From assembly GCA_964550025.1 (NCBI GenBank), contig CAZJYI010000043.1:12154-76153 (forward strand): a stretch of DNA of 64,000 nt, read 5' to 3'. The stretch's first letter is position 1. Every line of letters starts with the position of its first letter. Below are positions 42,743 to 52,097 of this stretch, piece by piece. Source of the stretch: CAZJYI01 sp964550025 (lineage in GTDB: Bacteria > Verrucomicrobiota > Kiritimatiellia > UBA8416 > CAYOBW01). The position numbers and the translations under genes were made by a program. Under the pieces are notes generated by a model. That model searched no databases. It was given only the letters and a program-made list of their open reading frames with translations, and was not told the origin of the DNA.

Positions 42743-43921
42743 TTACCTCGAGAACTGCACCAGTTCCCCGGCAGCGGGAGGTATCTCGAAAGTGAACCGT
42801 CCGTCCTCCTCCGGGAGAGGACGCCATGTCCCGCTGGCCCGATCGCACAGACGGCCTGTCTTGTGCCCGCGTACCTTGAGACGCATAGTCTGTGCGTCGT
42901 AGGCGTTATGGTTGGCAAAGAACAGGGCGTGCTCCTCGAACACGCCCACGATGGCCTCGCCCTGTTCCACCCCGAACCAGGCGTCTTCGGGGACCGGCTT
43001 GAACTCCCGAGGAACGGCGGGCTCGTTCTCGCCCGTGGGGCGGCCCTTGGCCGTGCGGGTCACCGATGTCGAATACACAGCTTCAGGGATCCCGATTCGC
43101 ATCAATTCGGGACCGATGCGGACAAACTCGGCGTTGACTCTCTTCCAGTCTCTGCCCACGGGCCCCAGCTCGCCGGTTCGCGCGTCCCAGAAGTTCCCGA
43201 CATAGTGGAACATGTAGCCTTTCAGCCCGAACGCAATCGACGTGGAGATTGTGTAGAGGACACGGTTGTAGTTTCCCACTCCGATCTTGCCGGGCGATCC
43301 ATCGGTGTATTTGAGCCAGGGCTTTCCGTGCTTCTTTGCCGCGGCCCAGGCACGGTGAAGGTGCCGGAAGTGTCCTCCCCGCTTCCAGTGGAAATCGTAG
43401 TAGCCGACGATGTCGCATTGTTCCAGTGAGCCAATGGTGCGGGCATTGTAGTCCCCAACGTAGACGGCATGGCCGGGATCCCACGTGTGAACGTTTGCTA
43501 TGTCGCGGTTCCGGCCCGCCACCTGCCCGCCCACGCGATCGCTCCAAAGGTGATAGGCGTATACGGCATCCTGGCCGTGCAGTGACCGGCACAATGCCTC
43601 TGCCCCCTCCCGGTTCTTGTACACGTGATGGTCCGGAACCAGGAGGTCGACCATCATCGCAAGGCCGTGCCGTTTCAGGACGTCCATGCGGGTGGCTTCG
43701 TACTTGCCGAGGATAGTGTTGTAGTGAGCATCCCGGCAGGTCTTGATCAGGCGTTCGAAAGTGTCGGCGTCGCCGGGCAGGTGGTCGCCCGCGTACCCCA
43801 TAAGGAAGATGATGGCAAAACCCTCCGGTTCTCGCCGGACGCCGGAGTCGGATGCACGGCATGCCGCTACCGCCACGGCCGCCGACAAGCCTGCCAGGAT
43901 ATACAACGCGGGTCTGAACAT
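42743..43921 (-). CDS. Exported glycoside-hydrolase-like protein
   Basis: A 392-residue protein with a signal peptide (L-Y-I-L-A-G-L-S-A-A-V-A-V-A-A-C, which could be a lipobox) and a TIM-barrel-like body: G-D-A-D-T-F-E-R-L, H-G-L-A-M-M-V-D-L-L-V, D-A-V-Y-A-Y-H-L-W-S-D, D-I-V-G-Y-Y-D-F-H-W. A small beta domain ends the protein. TGAGGAGC precedes ATG 43921. No family is certain; it is most like the secreted glycosidase-related proteins common in PVC bacteria. Upstream reading to 44170 runs across the kinase remnant and is not used. Confidence 0.55.
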   Translation of the reverse strand: MFRPALYILAGLSAAVAVAACRASDSGVRREPEGFAIIFLMGYAGDHLPGDADTFERLIKTCRDAHYNTILGKYEATRMDVLKRHGLAMMVDLLVPDHHVYKNREGAEALCRSLHGQDAVYAYHLWSDRVGGQVAGRNRDIANVHTWDPGHAVYVGDYNARTIGSLEQCDIVGYYDFHWKRGGHFRHLHRAWAAAKKHGKPWLKYTDGSPGKIGVGNYNRVLYTISTSIAFGLKGYMFHYVGNFWDARTGELGPVGRDWKRVNAEFVRIGPELMRIGIPEAVYSTSVTRTAKGRPTGENEPAVPREFKPVPEDAWFGVEQGEAIVGVFEEHALFFANHNAYDAQTMRLKVRGHKTGRLCDRASGTWRPLPEEDGRFTFEIPPAAGELVQFSR

Positions 43922-43949
43922 ATTGGCAAGCTCCTCAGAAGTCGCGAGC

Positions 43950-44109
43950 TTATCTTCTCCAATACGATTGGTCGCAAACTTGAGCGATTCTTGCGGTGTC
44001 CAGCCATTGCTCTGGCGTTTCCGCCGGTATCTCGTGTCCGCGAGAATCGCTTCCGGTAGAATGTCGACTTTCCGGCCGCCTGACCGCCAATGAACACCAC
44101 CGCTTCCAT
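43950..44109 (-). pseudogene. Remnant of a P-loop (AAA) kinase gene
   Basis: ATG 44109 on the minus strand begins M-E-A-V-V-F-I-G-G-Q-A-A-G-K-S-T-F-Y-R-K, a P-loop of the small AAA kinase type. The rest of the kinase core is missing and the frame shifts at once, with E-T-P-E-Q-W-L-D in another frame just after. It is a truncated, non-functional gene left between the glycosidase-like and AlbA_2 genes. Confidence 0.55.
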
Positions 44110-44207
44110 GCGGGGCAACCATAGGCCAGGTGCACGGAAAGAACAAGCTCGGGCTGCCTGCGACGCACAATTGTCAGAGCACGGTCCGTCTGGTAGTGTG
44201 TACAAAC

Positions 44208-45590
44208 ATGGACAGGAAGACATTATCCGAGCTGATCGTTTTGGGCGAAGGGTTCACGACCGAGTTCAAACGAGCAGGCACGTCAGGAATAGGTCGTGAA
44301 ATCTGCGCCTTCGCCAACGCGACGGGTGGGACCATACTGATCGGCATCAGCGATACCGGGGATATGGTCGGCGTGCCCGATCACAACCGGCTGAAATCCG
44401 AGGTGCAGGCAACGGCCCGTTCCGCCGATCCTCCTGTCGCCGTGGAGGTCGAGACGGTTGGCGACGTGCTGTGCGTTCGCGTGCCGGCTCAGCAGAGCAA
44501 GCCCTATTCGTTCGGGGGGAAGTTCTTCATCCGAGAGGGCGCATCGTCGCAGCAGATGTCTCGTGACGAGATCCGCGAGTTCTTCTTTGCCGAGGGGTTG
44601 ATTCACTTCGACGAGACTCCGTGTGCGGACTACGACTTGGCCGTGGATCTGACACCCGAGGTGTGGGGGCGATTTGCCACACGCGCGAAGTTGCCATCGA
44701 CTGTCGACATGCGAAGCGCCTTGCACAACCTGCACCTGGTGAAGGACGGCAAGATGACACACGCCGGGGCCTGGTTGCTCTGCGACGATGTCACGCGTTT
44801 CACGTTGCGGGCGGGAGTCACTTGCGCCCTGTTCCGGGGTACGACCAATGTGCATATCCTCGATCGCCGCGATTTCACCGGCGACCTGTACTCCATCTAC
44901 GAGGATTGCATGAACTACCTGCAGTCCAGGCTCAACACAGCAATGGTCCCGCATGCGCATGGGCGGGAAGAGAGACTGGAACTGCCGGAGGATGCTCTGC
45001 GCGAGGCCCTGGTGAACGCCATCGCTCATCGGGATTACCGTTCCACGGCCAACGTGCAGGTCCACATCTATCACGACCGGGTGGAAATCATCACACCTGG
45101 AGGGCTACCAGCCGGTATGAGGGAAGAGGACCTCGGGCAGAAAAGCCTGCCCCGCAATCCGCTGCTGTTTGGCCTGTTCTACCGAATGGACCTGGTTGAG
45201 CAGATCGGCAGTGGCATCCTGCGTATTCGGGATCTCTGCCGGGAATACGGGGTGTCCGAGCCCACATTCGATGTCTCGGAGAGCTGGGTGACGGTAGCGT
45301 TTCCTCGTGCTGTGGAGGGCATGACCCCCGAAGTCACCCCCGAAGTCGGCACCAAGTTGGCACTAAGTCGGCACCAAGTCGACATCCTCCGTAAGTGTCT
45401 GAACGATAGTGCATTGGTTGACATGATGGAGGTAACCGGGCGGTCGGACCGCACCAAGTTCAGGAATCAAGTACTGAACCCCATGATTCATGCCGGCCTT
45501 ATCGAGATGACGATTCCCGACAAGCCGCAGAGCCGCCTTCAGAAGTACCGCCTCACCGATAAGGGCCGTGCCTGGTTGAGGAAGGCGTAG
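44208..45590 (+). CDS. AlbA_2 (Schlafen-like) domain transcriptional regulator/ATPase-like protein
   Basis: A 460-residue protein with the AlbA_2 fold at the N-terminus (E-F-K-R-A-G, I-C-A-F-A-N-A-T-G-G-T-I-L-I-G) found in Schlafen and divergent-AAA-type proteins. A central GHKL-type region (R-E-A-L-V-N-A-I-A-H-R-D-Y) and a C-terminal winged helix complete the layout. ATG 44208 is preceded by no clear ribosome site. It sits next to a nuclease-helicase DUF2075 gene, an arrangement seen in defence-associated neighbourhoods, but a direct partnership is not established. Confidence 0.85.
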   Translation: MDRKTLSELIVLGEGFTTEFKRAGTSGIGREICAFANATGGTILIGISDTGDMVGVPDHNRLKSEVQATARSADPPVAVEVETVGDVLCVRVPAQQSKPYSFGGKFFIREGASSQQMSRDEIREFFFAEGLIHFDETPCADYDLAVDLTPEVWGRFATRAKLPSTVDMRSALHNLHLVKDGKMTHAGAWLLCDDVTRFTLRAGVTCALFRGTTNVHILDRRDFTGDLYSIYEDCMNYLQSRLNTAMVPHAHGREERLELPEDALREALVNAIAHRDYRSTANVQVHIYHDRVEIITPGGLPAGMREEDLGQKSLPRNPLLFGLFYRMDLVEQIGSGILRIRDLCREYGVSEPTFDVSESWVTVAFPRAVEGMTPEVTPEVGTKLALSRHQVDILRKCLNDSALVDMMEVTGRSDRTKFRNQVLNPMIHAGLIEMTIPDKPQSRLQKYRLTDKGRAWLRKA

Positions 45591-45695
45591 CAGCAGTCGT
45601 CCGCTCAGCGGTGCTTCGGGGAAATAGGTAATACCCTCTTGAGAGGGCAGCAAAGGGGGTAACGTCCAATGCTGACGGGTATGTGGGAGGGATAG

Positions 45696-47720
45696 GTGCC
45701 AGCCTACTACAGAGCCACGCTCTCGGAGTTCGTCGACGCGGATCCGACAGGTGTCGGATCGGTCCTGACGTCCAAGTATGCCGCCGATGGGTACTTCCAG
45801 CTCCTCAGCACTCAGTCCGTCTCATGGGAGATCTCGCTGCCCATGCTGCAGCAGAGCCTCCGCGAAGTCAGTTGCCTTGTTCCTGATGCGGGCAACTGGG
45901 GAGTGCTTCTCGAGTATCCGCTCTATCGCCTACGTCGACGCATTGACCTTGTCGTTATTGCCGGGGACCTCCTTTTTGTCGTTGAACTGAAGGTGGGTGC
46001 CGACCGGGCCGAGCTGGCCGACATCAACCAGGTCGAAGAGTACGCCTTGGACCTGCGAGACTTTCACAAGGCCTCGCACGGCCTCAAGATGCAGCCCGTG
46101 CTCTGTTGTACGGAGCTGCCCGAGCAAGCAGACGGGCCGGAGTGCGAACCAGATACACAGGTTCAGCGGGTGGTTGTCGCCTCCGCTGAGGGCCTCGCGT
46201 CTGTACTCACTGGCAGGTATCTCTCGGCGTCACAAGAGCCGAGACAACAGCTGGACGTGGAAGCCTGGGATTCGTCTTCGTACGAGCCCGTGCCGACGAT
46301 CATCGAGGCAGCCACCACCATTTTTGCCGGACATAGCGTGAAGAGCATCTCGCGGTCGGATGCTGAGAATCTGGCGGAGTGCTCCCAGGAAGTGCTTCGA
46401 CTGATCGAGGAGGCCAAGACCGAGGGCCGTAGACGGTTGATCGTTGTAACGGGTGTGCCGGGGTCCGGCAAGACGCTGGCGGGGCTCAACGTTGCGCACG
46501 GCGGCCTGAATGCCGAATCCGAACGTGGTGAAGTGGTGTACCTGTCCGGCAACACACCTCTCGTTCTGGTCATTCGAGAAGCCCTTGCGCAAGACGAGAA
46601 GGCCAGGTGCGACATTCAAGGCGAAAGGAAGACGCTCAAATCGATTCGGCATGATCTGCAGACCCGGATCCAGCACATCAACGACTTCCTGAAGGAGTAC
46701 TGCAGGCACGACCGGCGAAGACCTCCTCATGAACATGCTATCGTTTTCGATGAAGCCCAAAGAGCTTGGGACAGGAAGCAAGGGCAGAAGAAGTTCGGCC
46801 GCAATGCTACCGAACCCGAGCTCCTTCTGGAAGTGATGGGGAGACACACGCCGGACTGGGCGGCCATCGTGTGCCTTGTCGGCGCAGGTCAGGAGATCAA
46901 TACGGGTGAAGCCGGGATGCGGCAGTGGGGAGAGGCGCTTTCTTCTGGCCTCGACTGGGAACTCGTGGCCCCTGACGCCGCGATCCGCGGCGCTGGAGAC
47001 ACTGCGGGCACGGCACTGTTCCCGGATGACTTCCCTTCCGAACTTCCGATCACAACGAATAACCGCTTGCGGTTAACCGTACCCATGCGGTCATATCGCT
47101 CCGAGTTCGTGAGTGTGTGGGTAGATGCCGTGCTGTCGGGCGATCCAGATCGCGCCGCACAAGTTGCTGCGCAATTGGGTGCTTACCCCATCACTCTCAC
47201 GAGGTCACTTCAGGCGTGTCGCGGATGGCTGAAGCAGAATACGCGTGGCCAGCGTCGTGCCGGACTGCTCGCGAGCAGCAAGGCAAGCCGATTGCTCGCC
47301 GAGGGACTTGGGGCCTCTCTCACCGTGGAGGACAAGAACAGGATCTGCCACTGGTACCTGAAGCCGATCGGCGACTACCGCTCATCCAACTCTCTCGAAG
47401 TCACGGCGAACGAGTATACCTGCCAGGGATTGGAACTCGATTTCGCGGGTATCTGTTGGGGTGGCGATTTCATGCGGGCCAATGATGATCGAAACTGGAG
47501 CTTCCGGAAGCTCCGGAGTACTTCCTGGAATCGGGTTCACAACAAGAACGATCGACGCTTCATCCTCAACAAGTACCGGGTCTTCCTGACGAGGGCTCGT
47601 GAGGGCATGGTTCTGTTTGTCCCGCATGGGGATCTGGCTGACAACACACGTCCTCCCATGCACTACGACAAGCTGGCTGAGTATCTGGTCTCCTGTGGGG
47701 CCCAGCCGCTGGCATGCTGA
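45696..47720 (+). CDS. PD-(D/E)XK nuclease fused to a DUF2075 helicase-like protein
   Basis: A 674-residue protein. Residues about 65-150 carry the nuclease core (R-I-D-L-V-V-I-A-G-D-L-L-F-V-V-E-L-K). The ATPase spans about 245-674: Walker A G-V-P-G-S-G-K-T, Walker B I-V-F-D-E-A-Q-R, and a helicase ending T-R-A-R-E-G-M-V-L-F-V. DUF2075 helicases related to Schlafen group III are found in bacterial defence neighbourhoods. Starts at GTG 45696, with GGGAGG 5 bases ahead. The preceding AlbA_2 gene is 105 bases upstream on the same strand. Confidence 0.88.
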   Translation: MPAYYRATLSEFVDADPTGVGSVLTSKYAADGYFQLLSTQSVSWEISLPMLQQSLREVSCLVPDAGNWGVLLEYPLYRLRRRIDLVVIAGDLLFVVELKVGADRAELADINQVEEYALDLRDFHKASHGLKMQPVLCCTELPEQADGPECEPDTQVQRVVVASAEGLASVLTGRYLSASQEPRQQLDVEAWDSSSYEPVPTIIEAATTIFAGHSVKSISRSDAENLAECSQEVLRLIEEAKTEGRRRLIVVTGVPGSGKTLAGLNVAHGGLNAESERGEVVYLSGNTPLVLVIREALAQDEKARCDIQGERKTLKSIRHDLQTRIQHINDFLKEYCRHDRRRPPHEHAIVFDEAQRAWDRKQGQKKFGRNATEPELLLEVMGRHTPDWAAIVCLVGAGQEINTGEAGMRQWGEALSSGLDWELVAPDAAIRGAGDTAGTALFPDDFPSELPITTNNRLRLTVPMRSYRSEFVSVWVDAVLSGDPDRAAQVAAQLGAYPITLTRSLQACRGWLKQNTRGQRRAGLLASSKASRLLAEGLGASLTVEDKNRICHWYLKPIGDYRSSNSLEVTANEYTCQGLELDFAGICWGGDFMRANDDRNWSFRKLRSTSWNRVHNKNDRRFILNKYRVFLTRAREGMVLFVPHGDLADNTRPPMHYDKLAEYLVSCGAQPLAC

Positions 47721-47891
47721 CTCGGGACTATTGCCAGCTTGGAGTCGCAAGTGCGCGGTTGATCTGTCTGCGTCTCTGGGCTGTAGTTCCGGACCTCACT
47801 TCTTGGCCTTCAGTCTGTGATGTGTTGACGGACTTGACCGCCCGACGTTGCTGTGCGGTACGGAACTGTGTCAGTTCTTTTCCCACACAGG

Positions 47892-47920
47892 GGTAACCAC
47901 TCAGGGCCAAGTGCCATATA
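47892..47920 (+). promoter_or_regulatory. ECF-like promoter, copy A
   Basis: GGTAAC (47892-47897), a 17-base spacer and CATATA (47915-47920), inside a roughly 100-bp repeat (47834-47931). GTG 47931 lies 10 bases beyond. The same motif precedes the ECF sigma gene at 51466-51494. Confidence 0.6.
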
Positions 47921-47930
47921 GGGTAAGAAT

Positions 47931-50900
47931 GTGGGGAGCAGGTTGAGCAATATGACTGGCGGTTTCCGCGTGGGCATCTCCTTGTTGTTTGTGTTTGTCA
48001 TGACGCGGGCGACGCCTGCCGTGGTACAGGCGCCCCCTCCCTCTGCTCGTTTCCGGGCGGAGACGGCAGTCGACCGGCTGTTGCTCGACTGGTCCGTCAA
48101 CGACCTGGACGGCGAACAGGATTACCGGGACAACATGTCGGGGTGCTGCGTGATGCCCTCCACCGGCGAGCTACTCATCATCATAAACCGCTCCGATGAC
48201 TTCTCAAAACCCCCGGCAATCCAGGTGTACGACAGGGACGGCACGTATCTGCGCCACATCCCCTTGAACGGTTTCAGCGACACCGAGGGAATCTGCCAAT
48301 ACGATCCCGACAACGACGAATTCGCAATAGTCGATGAAGCAGTCAATGACATCACGATCGTGACCATTACATCCGCCACGACCAACATCATCAAATCCTT
48401 GGGGCGTACGATCGACACGGGCATTCCCGTGGGCGAGGATGGGCTCGAGGGTGTCACGTACGACAGGCGGAACGGCATTTTCTACGCCATCCGGGAGATA
48501 CCCATGGGAGTCTTCCGGGTGACCACGAACGGTGGGTCAGTCGTGTCGGAGGAACTGTTCGACGCCGGTGCGGTCTTCAGTGGCATCTGCACCGACCTCT
48601 CCGACGTGTTCTACGACGCTCGGTCCGGACACCTGCTCATCCTGAGCGACGAGGGCAAATTGCTGATGGAATGCGAGCTGGACGGGACGATTCTCGGGAT
48701 GCGGCCCATCACGGCGACCCAGCCGGAAGGTCTTACGGTCGCCGACTCCGGAGCGGAAGTCTACGTCTGCGGTGAGCCCAACGAATACTACCGTTTCACG
48801 CTGGAGGACCCCGGGGGAGATGTCGCCGAGGGATCGACAGCCGAGCTTCTTGTGGAACTGAGCGAGCCGTCAACGGGTTCGGTTTCAGTGGGGTACTCGA
48901 TATCCAGCGATTCGGCCGTTCCGGGACAGGATTTCGGCCCGCCGTCCGCCGGCACCTTGACATTCGACCCGGGCTGCATCTGTCAGACAGTCACGGTTGA
49001 TGTGCTCAACGACACGGCCGTTGAAGGCGTCGAGGAGCTGAGAGTCGCCTTGACGAACGCCGTCAACGCCCAACTCGGGGTCGACAGCGCCTATGACCTC
49101 AGCATCGTGAACGGGGCGGCAGGGGTGCCGACACTCGACCTCCTGCCGTTCGATTGCGAGGTGACGCCCGACACGACACCTGCATTCTCTTTCCAGTCTG
49201 ACGACCCCGACGGTGCGGCGGGCATCGTGTACGAGGTGCGCTGGTCCCAGGACCCGGAATTCGCCACCGGTGTTACCGTGCGGAACTCCAGTGCCGACGC
49301 TGGTTTCGAGAGTACCGCGAACGGCGCTGACGTGAGTCCTTTTGAGGAGGGGCAACAGATACGTTTCACCGTGCAACCCGGCGATGCCCTGACCGATACC
49401 CCTGACGGCACCGTCTATCATTGGCAAGCACGTGCGAGTGACGCCGCCACTGAACTCGGGTCCGGGACGTTTGGCGACTGGAGTGCTTCCCGTTCTCTGG
49501 GCGTGGACAGCGGGCTCGCCCTACCGCAATGGCGGCAGACCGCCGGTGAGCAGTTTGGCAGCGACGATTTGAACGGCGCCGTGGTGAGTGACGCCAACTC
49601 GGTGTACCTTGAGCACGCTGTCATCGGCTTCGACAAGGCGGCCTCCGGGAAGGCAGAACCCGCTGACACGATCGTTATCCACAACTTCGCGGTGGCCAAC
49701 AGGTCGAATCGCCTACTCGTTCTCGGCGTCGCTACGCTGGACGGGGCTACCGTTGCGTCGGCGACGTTTGCCGGTCTTCCGCTGACACGGCTGGACTACG
49801 CTCAGCAGGGCTCGAGAATTGGCGCCCATCTTTGGTATCTGAAGAATCCGCCGGTGACAGTGGGACAGGTTGTGGTCTCTCTGTCAGGCCTAAGTATCGC
49901 GGTCGCCGGGGTGACATCGTGGTACAATGTGAGCCAGGACTCGACTTTCGGTTCCGTGGCAAAAGCTGCGGGCGTGGGCCGATCGTCTTCGCTCGAAGTC
50001 GCGGCCGGGCCGGGAACAGTGGTTATCGACACGATGGCGATTCGCGCCCCGAAGGACATCCTGGCAGGACCCGGACAGACTCGGCGTTGGGCTAACTACT
50101 CCTACGTGTGGGGATGGCCTCCGTGGGTTGTAGTGACCGGATTGAGCAGTAAGCCCGCGAACGCGCCGGTCACGATGTCGTGGAGTTGGGCCGACGACCA
50201 GGATAGTGACTGGGCGCTCGTCGGCGTTCCACTACAACCCGCCGCTACCAGCATGGGTACGGTGACGTCCCCGGCCATCGACTTCGACTGGCTTCCGCCC
50301 ATGGCAAGATGGAACGAACTGACATTCACGGATGACGAATCAGCAGGGACAGTTACTTACGACGTCCAACGCTGGGAAGGTGGGGGATGGCATGACACGG
50401 TATTGACCAATCTGGATACGTCCCCCGTCGACATCAGCCGACTCGATCCCGTTGTTCACAATCGGATTCGTCTCAGAGCCACACTTGCACGGGGGAGCGA
50501 CACGCCGCACCTTCTGGACTGGGCGGTGTCGTGGGCGCCCGCGTCCACCTGCAGCGTTCACGCTGTGTCGGAACACGATGGCATCTCCCCGGCGGGTGCA
50601 CTAACCGTTCCGGTTGGCGACGCGGTCACACTCGCGGTTACGAACTCACCGGTGGCTCACGGGGCGCGGACCCAGTACGTGTGCACCGGTTGGTCGCAGA
50701 CGGGATGCATGCCGCTCTCGGGCGTCGGCACCAACACCGGCGCGTTCGCAGCAACCAACCACACTCGCCTCACCTGGCAATGGCAGCCGGAGTACTGGTT
50801 GTCCGTCACGACCCGGGGACACGGCGCCACGACCGGTGGCAATGCGTGGGTGGCCCATGGCGCCGGCGTCGAACTTACGGCGACACCTGATCAATACTAC

Positions 50901-51392
50901 CTTTTCGACGCATGGACGGGAGATCTCGGTGGACAGAGCGGGAACGCTGCCGTACTCACGTCTACAGTCGAGAGAGCCCAGTCAGTTGTCGCCAACTTCT
51001 CGGCGGATATGGCCACAAACAGTACGCCCAAATGGTGGTTGGCCGACTACTACGGTCATACCAACGACTTCAATAGCGTGGCCCTCAGCGATACGGATGG
51101 CGACGGGATGCTCGCCTGGCAGGAGTACGGCGCCGGGACCGACCCCACTGACTCAGCATCCCTGCTTCAACTCGTGCTCACCGCCCTGGGGCAGGACGGC
51201 TTCCGCATTTTCTGGTCCAGTGTGACTGGAAGACGCTACTCCGTATACCAGTCGACCAACATCCTAGCTCCCTGGCCACATTTCCCCCTGACGAATGGCA
51301 TCACCGGCGACGAGTCAGGGACCAACGTGTTCACCATTCCTCTTTCTGCAAAGCCTGGTGTATTCTACAGGATCGAGGTGGATCGGCCTTGA
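47931..51392 (+). CDS. Large surface protein with SdiA-regulated propeller, Calx-beta and type-3 repeat tail
   Basis: An 1153-residue exported protein. GTG 47931 aligns with the sigma gene start codon in the shared promoter repeat; ATG 47952 is the alternative. After a signal peptide, residues about 40-290 match the SdiA-regulated beta-propeller (G-L-E-G-V-T-Y-D, L-L-I-L-S-D). A Calx-beta domain follows (A-E-G-S-T-A-E-L-L-V-E-L, then D-D/N-D-T-A-V-E-G-V-E), then beta modules, a T-Q-Y-V-C-T-G-W repeat module shared with the DUF11 protein, a type-3 repeat (D-T-D-G-D-G-M) and the F-Y-R-I-E-V tail. It is probably displayed at the surface and controlled by the downstream ECF sigma factor. Confidence 0.82.
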   Translation: MGSRLSNMTGGFRVGISLLFVFVMTRATPAVVQAPPPSARFRAETAVDRLLLDWSVNDLDGEQDYRDNMSGCCVMPSTGELLIIINRSDDFSKPPAIQVYDRDGTYLRHIPLNGFSDTEGICQYDPDNDEFAIVDEAVNDITIVTITSATTNIIKSLGRTIDTGIPVGEDGLEGVTYDRRNGIFYAIREIPMGVFRVTTNGGSVVSEELFDAGAVFSGICTDLSDVFYDARSGHLLILSDEGKLLMECELDGTILGMRPITATQPEGLTVADSGAEVYVCGEPNEYYRFTLEDPGGDVAEGSTAELLVELSEPSTGSVSVGYSISSDSAVPGQDFGPPSAGTLTFDPGCICQTVTVDVLNDTAVEGVEELRVALTNAVNAQLGVDSAYDLSIVNGAAGVPTLDLLPFDCEVTPDTTPAFSFQSDDPDGAAGIVYEVRWSQDPEFATGVTVRNSSADAGFESTANGADVSPFEEGQQIRFTVQPGDALTDTPDGTVYHWQARASDAATELGSGTFGDWSASRSLGVDSGLALPQWRQTAGEQFGSDDLNGAVVSDANSVYLEHAVIGFDKAASGKAEPADTIVIHNFAVANRSNRLLVLGVATLDGATVASATFAGLPLTRLDYAQQGSRIGAHLWYLKNPPVTVGQVVVSLSGLSIAVAGVTSWYNVSQDSTFGSVAKAAGVGRSSSLEVAAGPGTVVIDTMAIRAPKDILAGPGQTRRWANYSYVWGWPPWVVVTGLSSKPANAPVTMSWSWADDQDSDWALVGVPLQPAATSMGTVTSPAIDFDWLPPMARWNELTFTDDESAGTVTYDVQRWEGGGWHDTVLTNLDTSPVDISRLDPVVHNRIRLRATLARGSDTPHLLDWAVSWAPASTCSVHAVSEHDGISPAGALTVPVGDAVTLAVTNSPVAHGARTQYVCTGWSQTGCMPLSGVGTNTGAFAATNHTRLTWQWQPEYWLSVTTRGHGATTGGNAWVAHGAGVELTATPDQYYLFDAWTGDLGGQSGNAAVLTSTVERAQSVVANFSADMATNSTPKWWLADYYGHTNDFNSVALSDTDGDGMLAWQEYGAGTDPTDSASLLQLVLTALGQDGFRIFWSSVTGRRYSVYQSTNILAPWPHFPLTNGITGDESGTNVFTIPLSAKPGVFYRIEVDRP

Positions 51393-51465
51393 TTGGATTT
51401 GTCTCGGTTGACCGTCCGACAGTGCGGCGCGACACGGATCCGTGCCAGTTCTGTCCCACATAAGG

Positions 51466-51494
51466 GGTAACCATTCAGGACCAAATGCCATATT
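51466..51494 (+). promoter_or_regulatory. ECF-like promoter, copy B, before the sigma operon
   Basis: GGTAAC (51466-51471), a 17-base spacer and CATATT (51489-51494), within the repeat 51408-51506 that matches 47834-47931. ATG 51504 lies 9 bases beyond, with no ribosome site, so the sigma mRNA may be leaderless and autoregulated. Confidence 0.6.
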
Positions 51495-51503
51495 GGTTAG
51501 AAT

Positions 51504-52097
51504 ATGAGGCATAGCGAAGACATAGATGATGCAGCCGTCGATAGGGCTGTAGAGGAGGTGCAGGGGGGCAAGACTGCGCCCTTCGAAGTGGTTGTTCGGC
51601 GGTATGAGCGGCCACTGCGCGCGTGGCTGGCGGTGCAGGCGCCGTCGGGCATCGACGTTGAGGAGATCGCTCAAAGGACGTTTGTGGCTGCGTACAGCCG
51701 TCTCGAGGACTACTCGATCGGCACGAACTTCGGAGCATGGCTGTTCACGATTGCCCGGTACCAACTGAAGACGGAAACGACGCGGTTGCGCCGCATTGCC
51801 GACTATCACGCGCGTTACAGACTGAACCTGCTCGAGCTCGAACTGAAGAGGCGACAGGATGAGCCTCCGGAGCACCAGGTGATGCGGTTGGATCATCTGC
51901 ACACCTGCTTGGAATCCCTCGGCGAACACGTACGGAGGTTCGTTACCTGGCGCTACGATGAACGCATCCCGCTCGAAGTGATGGCAGAACGCTCGGGACG
52001 TTCCGTGGCTGCCGTAAAGAAGCAGTTGTGGAAGCTGCGCAGGAAGCTGCACGATTGTATTGAAGACAAAATGATTGGGGAGGTGAGCCCATCATGA
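51504..52097 (+). CDS. ECF-type RNA polymerase sigma factor
   Basis: A 197-residue sigma-70-family factor with regions 2 (D-V-E-E-I-A-Q-R-T-F-V-A-A-Y, W-L-F-T-I-A-R) and 4 (V-T-W-R-Y-D-E-R-I-P-L-E-V-M-A-E-R-S-G-R-S) and no region 1 or 3, so it is ECF. It would direct polymerase to its own promoter and to that of the surface protein upstream. The stop overlaps the anti-sigma start (ATGA), so both are made together and held in check. Confidence 0.9.
   Translation: MRHSEDIDDAAVDRAVEEVQGGKTAPFEVVVRRYERPLRAWLAVQAPSGIDVEEIAQRTFVAAYSRLEDYSIGTNFGAWLFTIARYQLKTETTRLRRIADYHARYRLNLLELELKRRQDEPPEHQVMRLDHLHTCLESLGEHVRRFVTWRYDERIPLEVMAERSGRSVAAVKKQLWKLRRKLHDCIEDKMIGEVSPS

Noticed and set aside
42743..44170. 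Extending the glycosidase-like gene to a start at 44170
   Set aside because: The extra 83 residues cross a P-loop kinase remnant in another frame. ATG 43921 has a good ribosome site and begins a signal peptide.
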